Source: an uncultured Pelagibacteraceae bacterium (GTDB taxonomy: Bacteria > Pseudomonadota > Alphaproteobacteria > Pelagibacterales > Pelagibacteraceae). Taken from it: 36,952 nt of DNA. Below, one piece after another: positions 16,369 through 26,360 of this stretch. The notes under the pieces are model-generated. The model saw only the letters and a program-made list of their open reading frames with translations. It had not been told where the DNA came from and searched no databases. The stretch covers positions 1 to 36,952 of the forward strand of contig CACHFK010000006.1 of the NCBI GenBank assembly GCA_902579085.1, in the 5' to 3' direction. Made by a program: the position numbers and the translations under genes. How positions within the stretch are numbered: position 1 is the first letter of the stretch; every line of letters begins with the position of its first letter.

Positions 16369-17120
16369 TAAATTTCCTTTAAAATTTCTATATCTTTTAC
16401 TTTAATAAAATTAAGTATTTGATCGTTGCATTGATCGATTTTTGATTGATTAGTTGACCTTATAACTATTGATACTCCTAATTTTCCTGCTCTAAAAAAA
16501 GGATAACTACCTATTTCAACTTCTTGATTTTGATCTTGTATCTCTGATAAAGATTTAGCTATCTCGCTCTCAACTGTTCTTAGGTTTAATGTTTTGCTTA
16601 TAACTGGATCGCCACCAACTAAAATATTATTTAAACCACCCAACATTGATTTAAGGATAGAGGGAACTCCAGGTAAGCAAAAAACATTTTCTACATAAAA
16701 ACCTGGGGCTCCACTAGATGGGTTTAATATTAAATTTGCGGTAGTTGGCATTTTTGCCATTTTTTGCCTTCCTTCAGTGAACTCGCCTGGCTTATAATAC
16801 TTTTCTAATATTGAAAAAGCTTCTTTTTGGAACCCATACACTAAATTAAATGCCTTAGATATAGATTCAGCTGTTATATCATCATGGGTAGGGCCTATGC
16901 CTCCGGTAGTAAAAACATAATTAAATTTTTTTCTTAGTTCATTTACAGTATCAATAATAATTTTTTCATCGTCAGGAATAGTTCTAACCTCATTAACTTT
17001 GATTCCAAGAGAATTTAGCCAGATTGCAATAGAACTTGTGTTAACATCTTTAGTTCTCCCTGATAATACTTCATTACCAATGATTATTATTCCAGCAATT
17101 ATTTCTTTTTTATTCGTCAT
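16368..17120 (-). CDS. CinA-type molybdopterin-binding domain protein
   Basis: 250 residues of the COG1058 / CinA N-terminal type. The fold begins AGIIIIGNEVLSGRTKDVNT (about 9-28) and carries the hallmark FTTGGIGPTHDDITAESI (about 70-87), then PGFYVENVFCLPGVPSI. The C-terminal nicotinamide-nucleotide deamidase (PncC) domain of full-length CinA is absent, as in many shorter homologues. Related proteins hydrolyse ADP-ribose-type nucleotides; the role here is uncertain. First gene of the minus-strand unit; it diverges from sfsA across only 22 bases. Confidence 0.85.
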   Translation of the reverse strand: MTNKKEIIAGIIIIGNEVLSGRTKDVNTSSIAIWLNSLGIKVNEVRTIPDDEKIIIDTVNELRKKFNYVFTTGGIGPTHDDITAESISKAFNLVYGFQKEAFSILEKYYKPGEFTEGRQKMAKMPTTANLILNPSSGAPGFYVENVFCLPGVPSILKSMLGGLNNILVGGDPVISKTLNLRTVESEIAKSLSEIQDQNQEVEIGSYPFFRAGKLGVSIVIRSTNQSKIDQCNDQILNFIKVKDIEILKEI

Positions 17121-17142
17121 TTACAAATATAAATAAATTAAA

Positions 17143-17829
17143 ATGAAATTTACCAATAGTTTAATTAAAGGCAAATTAATCCGAAGATATAAAAGATTTT
17201 TCACAGATATAGAAGTAAATAATAAAATACTTACTGCACACTGTCCAAATACTGGTTCAATGATGGGTCTTCTTGATAAAGACAATAGTACTTGGATAAG
17301 CAAGCATAATGATCCAAAACGTAAATTAAAATTCACTCTTGAAATGATAAAGGTTGGTAAAAGAATTATTGGTGTAAATACACATAGAGCAAATAGAATT
17401 GTTGAACATGCTCTAAACAATAAATTAATTGATGAATTTAAATCAGTTAAAAATATTAAAGCAGAATTTAAATATTCTGATGATACTAGATTTGATTTTC
17501 TCTGTGATAAAAAAATTTTAGAAGTCAAAAATGTAACATTGTTAAGGGACAATGTTGCGGCTGAATTTCCTGATGCAGTAACTTCAAGAGGCTCAAAACA
17601 TTTAAAAATGCTAATTAATTCTATTAAAAAAGGATATAAACCTTATGTCTTATTTTTAACTCAAATCCAAGATATAAAAGAATTTAAAATAGCTAAAGAT
17701 ATAGATAGTAATTATTATAATGACTATATCGAAGCAAAAAAAGCTGGGGTTAATTTTTTAGCCTATAGATGTTATTTAAGCACTAAAGAAATAAAAATTG
17801 AAAAAAAAATTAAAATAATAAATGATTAA
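17143..17829 (+). CDS. sfsA: SfsA family protein (sugar fermentation stimulation protein homologue)
   Basis: 228 residues matching SfsA length. Typical segments are the N-terminal KGKLIRRYKRFFTDIEVN, AHCPNTGSMMGLL (about 33-45), GVNTHRANRIVEHAL (about 83-97), the nuclease-like FDFLCDKKILEVKNVTLL (about 118-135) and FPDAVTSRGSKHL (about 143-155). SfsA was first described as affecting maltose metabolism and has a nuclease-like fold. Its biochemical role is still unclear. It is first in the plus-strand unit; its last eight bases overlap the map start. Confidence 0.88.
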   Translation: MKFTNSLIKGKLIRRYKRFFTDIEVNNKILTAHCPNTGSMMGLLDKDNSTWISKHNDPKRKLKFTLEMIKVGKRIIGVNTHRANRIVEHALNNKLIDEFKSVKNIKAEFKYSDDTRFDFLCDKKILEVKNVTLLRDNVAAEFPDAVTSRGSKHLKMLINSIKKGYKPYVLFLTQIQDIKEFKIAKDIDSNYYNDYIEAKKAGVNFLAYRCYLSTKEIKIEKKIKIIND

Positions 17830-18592
17830 TTATTCTGAAAAATTTGAAAAAATGAGAATTGCTGGAAAGCTTGCATCTCAAAGTTTAGATATGCTTACAG
17901 ATTATATCAAGCCAGGAATATCAACTGACAAAATTGATCAATTAAGTTATGAGTTTATAAACGACAATGGTGGATACTCAGCTCCACTTTATTATAGAGG
18001 TTTCAAAAAATCTTTATGCACATCTTTAAATCATGTTGTTTGTCATGGAATTCCATCAGATAGAATATTAAACGAAGGTGACGCAATAAATGTAGATGTT
18101 ACCGCTATAGTTAATGAATATTATGGAGACACAAGTAGAATGTTCACAGTTGGTGAAATTTCAGTAAAAGCGAAAAATTTAATTGATGCAACTTACGAAT
18201 CAATGGTTAGAGCAATAAAAATTTTAAAACCTGGAGTTAAAATCGGTGATATAGGATTTGAGATTCAATCATATGTTGAAGAAAAAGGTTTTTCAGTTGT
18301 AAGAGATTTTTGTGGTCATGGAATTAGTAATACTTTTCACGAACCACCCAATATTTTACATTATGGAAAAAAAAATACTGGTATTGAATTAAAGCCTGGT
18401 ATGACTTTTACAATTGAACCAATGATAAATGCTGGAAAATTAGATGTTAAGGTTTTAAATGACGGATGGACTGCGGTAACAAAGGATAAATCTTTATCCG
18501 CACAATTTGAGCACACATTAGGAATAACAGAAGATTCATATGAAATTTTTACAGAATCTGTTAAAGATTATAGAAAACCTCCATATAAGTAA
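17822..18592 (+). CDS. map: methionine aminopeptidase, type I
   Basis: Removes the N-terminal methionine from nascent proteins. The 256 residues carry the dinuclear-metal ligands in order: His in VCHGIPS (near 80), Asp in NVDVTAI and GDTSRM (near 98 and 109), His in FCGHGIS/FHEPPNI (near 172), Glu in FTIEPMI (near 205) and Glu in AQFEHTLGI (near 236). Map type I is supported by the lack of a large insert. It is coupled by overlap to sfsA upstream and purB downstream (TAATG). Confidence 0.96.
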   Translation: MINYSEKFEKMRIAGKLASQSLDMLTDYIKPGISTDKIDQLSYEFINDNGGYSAPLYYRGFKKSLCTSLNHVVCHGIPSDRILNEGDAINVDVTAIVNEYYGDTSRMFTVGEISVKAKNLIDATYESMVRAIKILKPGVKIGDIGFEIQSYVEEKGFSVVRDFCGHGISNTFHEPPNILHYGKKNTGIELKPGMTFTIEPMINAGKLDVKVLNDGWTAVTKDKSLSAQFEHTLGITEDSYEIFTESVKDYRKPPYK

Positions 18593-19884
18593 TGATATCA
18601 AGATACTCTAGAAAAGAACTTGTACAAATTTGGTCAGAAGAAAATAAATATAAAATTTGGCTTGAAGTTGAAATTGCTGCAGCAGAAGCAATGGAAAAAT
18701 ATAAAATTATACCCAAAGGTGTATCTTCAATTGTTAAAAAAAAAGGAAAAATTAAAGTAAAAAGAATTCAAGATATTGAAGCGAAAGTAAAGCATGATGT
18801 AATAGCCTTTTTAACTTCAATTACAGAGCAAGCTGGCATTAAAGCAAGATATTTACACCAAGGAATGACATCTTCGGATGTATTGGATACAAGTTTTAAC
18901 TTACAATTAGTTCAATCTGGAAAAATATTAATTAAAGATATTGATCAAATTTTATCAGTTTTAAAAAAAAAGGCAAAAAAATATAAACTAACTCCTTGTA
19001 TTGGAAGAAGTCATGGAATACATGCCGAGCCAATCACTTTTGGCCTAAAAATGGCATCATTCTATGAAGAATTTAAAAGAAATAAAAAAAGATTAGAAGA
19101 TGCAATTAATAATATTTCTACTTGTTCAATCTCAGGTGCTGTTGGAACATTTGCTAATATTGATCCTAGAGTTGAGATTTATGTTGCAAAAAAACTAAAA
19201 CTAAAACCAGAGCCTATCTCAACTCAAATTATACCTAGAGATAGACATGCGCATTACTTTTCTATACTAGCTATTATTGCAGGATCAGTTGAAAGAGTAG
19301 CAACAGAAATAAGACATCTTCAAAGATCTGAAGTTTATGAGTTACAAGAATATTTTTCGAAAGATCAAAAAGGATCTTCTGCAATGCCTCACAAAAAAAA
19401 TCCAATCTTAAGTGAAAATTTAACAGGACTCGCAAGGATGATAAGAAGTTATGCTATTCCTTCTTTAGAAAATATAGCTCTGTGGCATGAAAGAGATATT
19501 TCTCACTCAAGTGTTGAAAGAAATATTGGACCTGATTCAAATATAACTTTGGATTTTGCCTTATATAGACTTGCAAATATTCTGGACAAAATGATTGTTT
19601 ATCCAAAAAAAATGATTGAAAACTTAAATTTTACAAAAGGTTTAGTTTTTTCTCAGGAAATAATGTTGGAATTAACAAAAACAGGTATGGCAAGAGAAAA
19701 AGCATATAGATTAGTTCAAAGTCATGCAAAAGTAAGTTTTTCAAAAAATATTAATTTAAAAAATCTTATAATGAAAGATAAAACAATAACTAGTAAAATT
19801 AGTGAAAATAAAATTAATAGAATTTTCACGTACAATAAGCATTTGAAAAATATTAATTATATATTTAGAAGAGTTTTCAAATAA
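18592..19884 (+). CDS. purB: adenylosuccinate lyase
   Basis: Cleaves SAICAR to AICAR and adenylosuccinate to AMP, releasing fumarate in both steps. The 430 residues match family length. The fumarase/aspartase signature GSSAMPHKKNPILSEN lies near 261-276. Catalytic histidines sit in YLHQGMTSSDVLD (near 85-97) and GRSHGIHAEPITFGLK (near 140-155). It heads the purine part of the operon and overlaps map and purC by one base each. Confidence 0.97.
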   Translation: MISRYSRKELVQIWSEENKYKIWLEVEIAAAEAMEKYKIIPKGVSSIVKKKGKIKVKRIQDIEAKVKHDVIAFLTSITEQAGIKARYLHQGMTSSDVLDTSFNLQLVQSGKILIKDIDQILSVLKKKAKKYKLTPCIGRSHGIHAEPITFGLKMASFYEEFKRNKKRLEDAINNISTCSISGAVGTFANIDPRVEIYVAKKLKLKPEPISTQIIPRDRHAHYFSILAIIAGSVERVATEIRHLQRSEVYELQEYFSKDQKGSSAMPHKKNPILSENLTGLARMIRSYAIPSLENIALWHERDISHSSVERNIGPDSNITLDFALYRLANILDKMIVYPKKMIENLNFTKGLVFSQEIMLELTKTGMAREKAYRLVQSHAKVSFSKNINLKNLIMKDKTITSKISENKINRIFTYNKHLKNINYIFRRVFK

Positions 19885-20663
19885 TGAAAAAAGGGAAAAA
19901 ATTATACGAAGGTAAAGCAAAAATAATTTATGCCTCACCTGAAAAGAACTTGGTTATCCAGCATTTTAAAGATGACGCAACTGCTTTCAATAACCAAAAA
20001 AAAGCAGTTATAGAAGGTAAAGGAATTTTAAATAATAGAATTTCTGAACATATTCTTTCAAACTTAAATCAAATAGGAATAAAAAATCATCTTGTTAAAA
20101 GGATTAATATGAGAGAACAACTTGTTAAAAGTGTTGAAATTATTCCTATTGAATTTGTAGTAAGAAACATTGCTACTGGATCATTAACTAAAAGGCTAGG
20201 CATAGAAGATGGAACAGTTTTAGATTACCCTTTAATTGAATATTGTCTCAAAAATGATGATTTAGGAGACCCTTTGGTAAGCCGTGAACATATTTTATCA
20301 TTCAATTGGATGAATATAATGGAGTTAGAGCTAATTAATGATCAATGCAAAAGAATAAATGATTTTCTTCAAGGAATGTTTAGAGGCGTTGGTATAAAGT
20401 TAGTTGATTTTAAATTAGAATTTGGAAAATCTTTAGTAGATAATAATATTATTTTAGCAGATGAAATTAGCCCAGATACATGCAGACTTTGGGATTCAAC
20501 TACAGAAAAAAAACTAGATAAAGATATTTTTAGAAAAGATTTAGGAAACCTGATAGAAGGATATCAAGAAGTAGCAAGAAGATTGGATATTCTTCATGAA
20601 CAATCTAACATTAGACCTATAAAATTTCCAAAACCCACAGCTGTTAAAATTAAGAAAAAATAA
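19884..20663 (+). CDS. purC: SAICAR synthetase (phosphoribosylaminoimidazole-succinocarboxamide synthase)
   Basis: Ligates aspartate to CAIR with ATP in purine synthesis. The 259 residues begin with the ATP-binding KKLYEGKAKIIY and include VVRNIATGSLTKRLG (near 92-106) and the signature ADEISPDTCRLWD (near 191-203). The C terminus has about 20 extra basic residues beyond the 237-residue E. coli enzyme. Overlapping TAATG junctions on both sides tie it to purB and purS. Confidence 0.97.
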   Translation: MKKGKKLYEGKAKIIYASPEKNLVIQHFKDDATAFNNQKKAVIEGKGILNNRISEHILSNLNQIGIKNHLVKRINMREQLVKSVEIIPIEFVVRNIATGSLTKRLGIEDGTVLDYPLIEYCLKNDDLGDPLVSREHILSFNWMNIMELELINDQCKRINDFLQGMFRGVGIKLVDFKLEFGKSLVDNNIILADEISPDTCRLWDSTTEKKLDKDIFRKDLGNLIEGYQEVARRLDILHEQSNIRPIKFPKPTAVKIKKK

Positions 20664-20896
20664 TGAAAATAAAGGTAATTGTAACATTAAAAAATGGGGT
20701 ATTAGACCCTCAGGGTAAAGCAATTCAACAAACCTTAAATGGTATGAATTTTGATAATGTTAGCGATGTAAGGCAAGGAAAATTTTTTGAGATTGATGTC
20801 AAAGAAAATGACGAAAATAAAGCAAAATCATTAGTAGACGAAATGTGTAAAAAGCTATTAGCAAATTTAGTTATAGAGGATTACAAAATCGTTTAA
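20663..20896 (+). CDS. purS: FGAM synthase subunit PurS
   Basis: The 77-residue structural subunit that lets PurQ deliver ammonia to PurL in formylglycinamidine ribonucleotide synthesis. Family hallmarks are KVIVTLKNGVLDPQGKAI at the start, then VSDVRQGKFFEIDV and MCKKLLANLVIEDYKI at the end. The three-subunit PurS-PurQ-PurL arrangement is the Bacillus and alphaproteobacterial form, not the fused gammaproteobacterial one. Confidence 0.96.
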   Translation: MKIKVIVTLKNGVLDPQGKAIQQTLNGMNFDNVSDVRQGKFFEIDVKENDENKAKSLVDEMCKKLLANLVIEDYKIV

Positions 20897-20901
20897 TATT
20901 A

Positions 20902-21585
20902 ATGAAATCATCTGTAATTATTTTTCCAGGTTCAAATTGTGATAGAGACATGGATGTTGCTCTAAAAAAGTTTGGCTTTAAAAATCAAATGATTTGGCAT
21001 AATGATCAATCTATTCCAAAAAGTGATTTAATTGTTCTTCCTGGTGGTTTTTCTTATGGAGATTATTTAAGATGTGGAAGCATTGCATCAAAATCAAAAA
21101 TTATAAGATCAGTTATAGATTTTGCTAATTCTGGTGGACTTGTTCTTGGTATTTGCAATGGTTTTCAAATTTTAACAGAATCAGGTTTACTAACAGGTAT
21201 ATTGCAGCAAAATAAATATCTAAATTTCATATGCAAAAATGTTTATGTAAAAGTTAAGGATAAGAAAAATAAATACTTTAATAATATTAAAAAAGACATT
21301 TTGGAGCTTCACATAGCTCATAATGAAGGTAATTATTTTTGCTCAAGAGATGAAATTAAATCTTTAGAGGATAATAACCAAATCGCCGTTACTTATTGTG
21401 ATCAAAAAGGTTTAGAAAATGATGAAAATAATCCTAACGGAGCATTAAAAAATATTGCAGGAATATTTAATAAAAATAAAAATGTTTTGGGTATGATGCC
21501 TCATCCTGAAAGAATGATTGATAAGTATCTTTCAGGAGAAGATGGATCTTTATTTTTTGAAAATCTTTTAGGAAACTTAAAATAA
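20902..21585 (+). CDS. purQ: FGAM synthase glutaminase subunit PurQ
   Basis: A class I glutamine amidotransferase subunit that makes ammonia for PurL. The 227 residues carry the nucleophile Cys85 in LGICNGFQ and the His201/Glu203 pair of the triad in MMPHPERM. The start is [16 protein letters not shown], as in the family. Five bases separate it from purS; its stop overlaps the purL start. Confidence 0.97.
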   Translation: MKSSVIIFPGSNCDRDMDVALKKFGFKNQMIWHNDQSIPKSDLIVLPGGFSYGDYLRCGSIASKSKIIRSVIDFANSGGLVLGICNGFQILTESGLLTGILQQNKYLNFICKNVYVKVKDKKNKYFNNIKKDILELHIAHNEGNYFCSRDEIKSLEDNNQIAVTYCDQKGLENDENNPNGALKNIAGIFNKNKNVLGMMPHPERMIDKYLSGEDGSLFFENLLGNLK

Positions 21586-23777
21586 TGAAAGTCACAGAGT
21601 CTGTTGCTATAGATCATGGATTAAAAAAAGAGGAATTTACTAAAATTTGTGAATTACTAAAAAGAACGCCTAATATTACAGAATTAGGAATTTTCTCAGC
21701 AATGTGGAATGAGCACTGTTCTTATAAATCATCTAGAAAACATTTAAAAAAACTACATACAAAAGGTAAGCAAGTTATCCAGGGCCCTGGAGAAAATGCA
21801 GGAGTAATAGATATTGGAGATGATGATGCAATTGTATTTAAAATTGAAAGTCATAATCATCCCTCTTTTATTGAACCATACCAAGGAGCGGCCACTGGTG
21901 TTGGAGGAATAATGAGAGATATCTTTACAATGGGAGCAAGACCTATTGCAAACTTAAATTCTATACACTTTGGTTCACCGCAGCACAAAAAAACTAAAAA
22001 TTTATTAAGAGGAGTAGTAAAAGGCATTGGAGGTTATGGTAATTGTATTGGAGTTCCAACAATTGCAGGACAAACAAATTTCGATGAGTCTTATAATGGT
22101 AATATTCTAGTGAATGCAATGACTTTAGGATTAGTAAATAAAAATAAGATATTCTATTCAAAAGCAGCTGGTACGAATAAACCAGTTATATATGTAGGTT
22201 CCAAAACAGGAAGAGATGGAATTCATGGTGCGAGTATGGCATCAGCAACATTTGATGATAAAATTGAAGAAAAGAAACCAACAGTTCAAGTTGGAGATCC
22301 ATTTACTGAAAAATTATTATTAGAAGCTTGTCTAGAGTTAATGGCAGATAATTCAATTATTTCTATTCAAGACATGGGTGCTGCAGGATTAACTTCATCC
22401 AGTATAGAAATGGCATCAAAAGGAAAACTTGGCATAGAACTAGACTTGAGCAAGGTTCCTTGTAGAGAAGAAAAAATGACCCCTTACGAAATCATGCTCT
22501 CAGAAAGTCAAGAAAGGATGTTAATTGTTTTAGAAAAAGGTAAAGAAAATTATGCGAAAAAAATATTTGATAAATGGAATTTAGATTTTGCAGTAATTGG
22601 TAAAACTACTAATTCAAAAAAAATAGAACTATTATTCGAAAATAACAAAGTTGCAGAAATCCCAATAGATCTATTAGCAGAAAATTCACCAATGTATGAC
22701 AGAAAATGGAAAAAAACTAAACTTCCTCAAAAAATAAAATTTAATAAAGATGATTTAAAAACAATAAATTTATCTGATTGTTTAAAAAAAATTTTAGCAT
22801 TTCCAAATATTTCTGACAAAAAATGGATATGGGATCAATATGATCATACTGTTATGGGTGACACAATTCAAAAACCTGGAGGTGATGCGGGCGTTGTGAG
22901 AATACATGGGTCAAAAAAAGCTGTTGCATCATCTGTAGATTCGTCAGCATCTTATTGTTTTGCCCATCCATTTTCTGGAGGGAAACAAGTTGTCTGTGAA
23001 AGTTGGAGAAATTTAATTTCTGTAGGAGCTAAACCAATAGCTATTACAAATTGTTTAAATTTTGGAAACCCTGAAAAAGAAAAAAATATGGGGGAATTTG
23101 TTGAGTGTGTTGAAGGGATAGCAGAAGCAAGCAAATATTTAGATTTTCCAGTTGTCTCTGGAAATGTATCTTTTTACAACGAAACAAATGACAGAGGTAT
23201 TAAACCAACACCAACTATTGGTGGAGTTGGTTTAATTAGTGATTATAAAAAAATAATTACAATGGATTTTAAAAAAAATGGAAATATTGTTTACGTAATA
23301 GGTAAAACTGAGGGACATTTAGATCAAAGCGTATTTGCAAAAGATTTTTTAAACGAAAAAAAGGGAGCACCACCCAGTATTAATTTATTTAATGAAAAAA
23401 ATGTTGGGGAAACCTTGTTAAAATTAATAGATTTAGGTTTGGTTGCTTCATGCCATGATGTTTCATTGGGCGGTATATTAGTCGCGGTTTCAAAAATGTG
23501 CATTAAAGGTAATAAAGGTATTAAAATAAATCCATTAAAAGGTTTAATAAATAAATTTGAGTACTTTTTTGGAGAAGATCAGGGTCGATATATAATAGAA
23601 GTAAATAAGTCTAATATAAAGAAAGTAAGCGAAATACTAAATAATAATTCTATCCATTACGATGAATTTGGGACAGTAGATGAAAAAATGTTAAGTTTTA
23701 AAAATGATATAAAATTACCTATTGAAGAATTATCAAATGTACATAAGTATTGGTTAAGAAACTATATGGATAGCTAA
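21585..23777 (+). CDS. purL: FGAM synthase subunit PurL (small type)
   Basis: The catalytic ATP-dependent subunit converting FGAR to FGAM. The 730 residues match the small PurL that needs PurS and PurQ, rather than the roughly 1300-residue fused enzyme. Visible motifs are [17 protein letters not shown] (about 39-55), [13 protein letters not shown] (about 66-79), [20 protein letters not shown] (about 88-107), [17 protein letters not shown] and, in the second half, [13 protein letters not shown] and [15 protein letters not shown]. One-base overlaps join it to purQ and bolA. Confidence 0.98.
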   Translation: MKVTESVAIDHGLKKEEFTKICELLKRTPNITELGIFSAMWNEHCSYKSSRKHLKKLHTKGKQVIQGPGENAGVIDIGDDDAIVFKIESHNHPSFIEPYQGAATGVGGIMRDIFTMGARPIANLNSIHFGSPQHKKTKNLLRGVVKGIGGYGNCIGVPTIAGQTNFDESYNGNILVNAMTLGLVNKNKIFYSKAAGTNKPVIYVGSKTGRDGIHGASMASATFDDKIEEKKPTVQVGDPFTEKLLLEACLELMADNSIISIQDMGAAGLTSSSIEMASKGKLGIELDLSKVPCREEKMTPYEIMLSESQERMLIVLEKGKENYAKKIFDKWNLDFAVIGKTTNSKKIELLFENNKVAEIPIDLLAENSPMYDRKWKKTKLPQKIKFNKDDLKTINLSDCLKKILAFPNISDKKWIWDQYDHTVMGDTIQKPGGDAGVVRIHGSKKAVASSVDSSASYCFAHPFSGGKQVVCESWRNLISVGAKPIAITNCLNFGNPEKEKNMGEFVECVEGIAEASKYLDFPVVSGNVSFYNETNDRGIKPTPTIGGVGLISDYKKIITMDFKKNGNIVYVIGKTEGHLDQSVFAKDFLNEKKGAPPSINLFNEKNVGETLLKLIDLGLVASCHDVSLGGILVAVSKMCIKGNKGIKINPLKGLINKFEYFFGEDQGRYIIEVNKSNIKKVSEILNNNSIHYDEFGTVDEKMLSFKNDIKLPIEELSNVHKYWLRNYMDS

Positions 23778-24007
23778 TGGCAATGGATTTAAAAGAAATT
23801 GAAAAGTTGATAAAAGAGGCGATGCCTGATGCAACTATAGAAATTCAGGATTTAGCTGGTGATGGTAATCACTACTCTGCCACAGTTACGTCAAGCCAAT
23901 TTTCTGGTAAAAGTAAAATAGAACAGCACAAAATGGTTTATACTTCATTAAAAGGCAAGATGGGAAATGAACTGCACGCATTAGCAATTAAAACAAAGGA
24001 GAATTAA
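23777..24007 (+). CDS. BolA family protein
   Basis: 76 residues. BolA proteins pair with monothiol glutaredoxins to bind and move [2Fe-2S] clusters. The conserved C-terminal half is present (KSKIEQHKMVYTSLKGKMGNELHALAIKT), including the His of EQHKMVY and the His of LHALAI that usually ligate the cluster. The start may be the first ATG or the one two codons later. It lies directly before the glutaredoxin gene, which supports a working pair. Confidence 0.92.
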   Translation: MAMDLKEIEKLIKEAMPDATIEIQDLAGDGNHYSATVTSSQFSGKSKIEQHKMVYTSLKGKMGNELHALAIKTKEN

Positions 24008-24346
24008 ATGGATCAACAAACAAATGATTTAATAAAAAGTGAAATAGAAAATAATGATGTTTGTCTATTTATGAAAGGAACGCCTGATGCACCTCAGTGT
24101 GGATTTTCGATGGCTGTAGTAAATATATTTAAAATTCTTGAACTAAATTTTAAAAGTGTAAACGTTTTAGAAAACCAAAACGTTAGAGAAGGAATAAAAG
24201 CTTATAGTGACTGGCCAACAATCCCTCAACTTTATGTAAAAAATGAGTTTATTGGTGGTTGTGATATTATTAAAGAAATGTATGAGAATGGCGAATTAGC
24301 AAAGCTATTTGAAGAAAAAAGTATAAATTTTAAAAAAAAAAGTTAA
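24008..24346 (+). CDS. grxD: monothiol glutaredoxin (CGFS type, Grx4-like)
   Basis: A 112-residue single-domain monothiol glutaredoxin that binds a [2Fe-2S] cluster with glutathione and passes it to BolA or target proteins. The active-site CGFS is at residues 31-34 in FMKGTPDAPQCGFSMAV. The WPTIPQLYVKNEFIGGCDII block holds the cis-proline and the glutathione-binding GG. It starts immediately after the bolA stop and is the last gene of the sfsA-to-grxD unit. Confidence 0.95.
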   Translation: MDQQTNDLIKSEIENNDVCLFMKGTPDAPQCGFSMAVVNIFKILELNFKSVNVLENQNVREGIKAYSDWPTIPQLYVKNEFIGGCDIIKEMYENGELAKLFEEKSINFKKKS

Positions 24347-24375
24347 ATATTTAATTTTATATTCAGTATCACTGA

Positions 24376-24987
24376 CTATCTAATAACATTTCTAATTAAC
24401 TTTGATACAAACTTCCTAAAAAGAATAAGCCTAGAAATTTTTTTATAATTTTCAATATTTTTTTCCTCTACTTTATAATCAATAGCTTTTTCCCAATACA
24501 ATTCTAAATTCAAACTCTGTTTAAAATATTTTAAGAATTGTTTAGCAGATGAAACTGTTAATATTGGCTCAATAAATTGAATTCTATTAGATATGATTAA
24601 TTTGCTTTCAACATCATCAAATTCCATTTGCCATAAATGATCATTTTTATTTTCAAAAACAAGATTATCATCAAGTAGTGTTGGTAGTTCGATATATCCT
24701 TTGGTAGATATTCTTTCTAACTCACTTATAAAAAAAGTAACATCATCAACGTGTTCTAAAACATGAGAGGCAATTACAAAATCGAATTCTTTATCTTTGA
24801 ATGGAAAAATTTTATCATTTAATTTAATAAATTTTTTTTCCTTGTAGTAATTTGATAAGTCTTGGACATCACAAACTACATTTGCCTTTTCATGAGCTGT
24901 ATAACCGCAGCCAATATCTAAAATATTCCAATTTGGATTATTTTTAACAAGATTGTCTATAAATTTTTTTGAGGTTCTTTTGATCAA
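24376..24987 (-). CDS. class I SAM-dependent methyltransferase
   Basis: 203 residues of the Methyltransf_11 type. The cofactor motif ILDIGCGYTAHEKANVV is near 22-38. An acidic second-strand residue lies in CDVQDLSN, and FDFVIASHVLEHVDDV (near 69-84) is the typical post-motif. The open frame starts with TTG at 24985-24987; no ATG or clear ribosome-binding site lies nearby, and the start is uncertain. It begins five bases after the rpsD stop, so it may be read with it. The substrate is unknown. Confidence 0.75.
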   Translation of the reverse strand: MIKRTSKKFIDNLVKNNPNWNILDIGCGYTAHEKANVVCDVQDLSNYYKEKKFIKLNDKIFPFKDKEFDFVIASHVLEHVDDVTFFISELERISTKGYIELPTLLDDNLVFENKNDHLWQMEFDDVESKLIISNRIQFIEPILTVSSAKQFLKYFKQSLNLELYWEKAIDYKVEEKNIENYKKISRLILFRKFVSKLIRNVIR

Positions 24988-24992
24988 AAAGT

Positions 24993-25610
24993 TTATCTAG
25001 AATAGTATTCAATAACAAGATTAGGTTCCATAACAACCGGATAAGGGACTTCATCAAATTTGGGAACTCTTACAAATTTAACTTTTTTATTTTTTTCATC
25101 TAGTTGCAAATACTCAGGAACTTCTCTTTCTTTGTTTGCTAAGGCAATATCTATTAAGGCTAATTGTTTTGATTTATCTCTTATCTCAATACTGTCTTCT
25201 TCTTTTACTTGATAGCTAGATATATTAACTTTTTTACCGTTAACTCTTACATGTCCATGGTTGATTAATTGTCTTGATGAAAATATAGTATTAGATAGTT
25301 TTGATCTATATATAACAGCATCTAGCCTTCTCTCTAATAAACCAATTAAATTTTCTGCTGTATCACCTTTTTTCATAATTGCTTTTTTATACATATTTCT
25401 AAATTGTCTCTCATTCATGTTGCCATAGTAAGATTTAAGTTTTTGTTTAGCTTGAAGCTGAATTCCAAAATCTGATGGTTTAGAACTTCTTGATTGGCCG
25501 TGTTGACCTGGAGGATAAGCTCTTGTGTTAAATGGACTCTTGGGTCTTCCCCATAGATTTACTTTTAGCCTTCTATCAACTTTATGTTTAGAGTTTAGTC
25601 TTTTTGTCAT
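24993..25610 (-). CDS. rpsD: 30S ribosomal protein S4
   Basis: A primary 16S rRNA-binding protein that helps start small-subunit assembly. The 205 residues match the family. The N-terminal domain reads [20 protein letters not shown] and lacks the zinc-binding cysteines found in some S4 proteins. The S4 RNA-binding domain follows near 95-160 ([20 protein letters not shown] and [17 protein letters not shown]). It is not in a ribosomal-protein operon here, which is common in alphaproteobacteria. Confidence 0.98.
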   Translation of the reverse strand: MTKRLNSKHKVDRRLKVNLWGRPKSPFNTRAYPPGQHGQSRSSKPSDFGIQLQAKQKLKSYYGNMNERQFRNMYKKAIMKKGDTAENLIGLLERRLDAVIYRSKLSNTIFSSRQLINHGHVRVNGKKVNISSYQVKEEDSIEIRDKSKQLALIDIALANKEREVPEYLQLDEKNKKVKFVRVPKFDEVPYPVVMEPNLVIEYYSR

Positions 25611-25646
25611 TTGATATTGGGCTTTATAAACTTAACATCTGTTTTG

Positions 25647-26360
25647 TCAATCAACCTTTTTAGATAAACTTGCAAATACACTTGATAAAATGCGAATTTC
25701 TTTTTCTGAAAGTTCCATTCTATAAAAAATATTTCTTAAATTTTCAAGCATGATAGCTCTTTTCTCTTTTGGTTTAAAAAAATTTCGGTGATCTAGATTT
25801 TTTATACACAAATTCATCATTGATTGTACTTGTTTTTTTGAAGCTAAGGTAATTTTTTGAGATTTATTATAACTTTTAGAATCTAAATTAATTAAATTAA
25901 ATACTATTTGAGCTACAATTATTAAACTGTGTGAAATATTTAATGATTTAAAATTATAGTTTGTTGGAATTTGCATTGTGTAATTTGCATAACTTACTTC
26001 ATTATTTGATAACCCTGAGGCTTCTGAGCCAAACAAAAAACCTATTTTTTTTCTAAAATCTATTTTTTTTAAATCTTTTAACTGTATATGTTTAATGTTT
26101 TTATTTCTAAACCTAGAAGTAGTTGCTATTAAATAATCTATTTTACCTAAAGCAGGTTCTAAAGTATCGAAAACTTTACTTTTTTTAATTATATCTTTTG
26201 CGCCGACTGATGTAGCTAATATTTTATCATTTGGAAAAATTGGCTTAGGATCTACTAAAATTAACTTATTAAAATTAAAATTCTTTATTGCTCTAGCACA
26301 CGCACCTATATTTTCTGATAATTGAGGTTTATGTAAAATAAAAGATATATTATTAAACAT
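25647..26360 (-). CDS. trmJ: TrmJ-like RNA 2'-O-methyltransferase (SPOUT family)
   Basis: A predicted SAM-dependent 2'-O-methylase of tRNA (TrmJ modifies position 32). The 237 residues have the SPOUT motifs in order: FILHKPQLSENIGACARAIK (about 7-26), IGFLFGSEASGLSNNEVS (about 106-123) and PTNYNFKSLNISHSLIIVAQ (about 130-149). The C-terminal helical tail with EKEIRILSSVF is usual for TrmJ. The family is sure; the exact RNA target is inferred. Its start overlaps the cimA stop by one base. Confidence 0.85.
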   Translation of the reverse strand: MFNNISFILHKPQLSENIGACARAIKNFNFNKLILVDPKPIFPNDKILATSVGAKDIIKKSKVFDTLEPALGKIDYLIATTSRFRNKNIKHIQLKDLKKIDFRKKIGFLFGSEASGLSNNEVSYANYTMQIPTNYNFKSLNISHSLIIVAQIVFNLINLDSKSYNKSQKITLASKKQVQSMMNLCIKNLDHRNFFKPKEKRAIMLENLRNIFYRMELSEKEIRILSSVFASLSKKVD

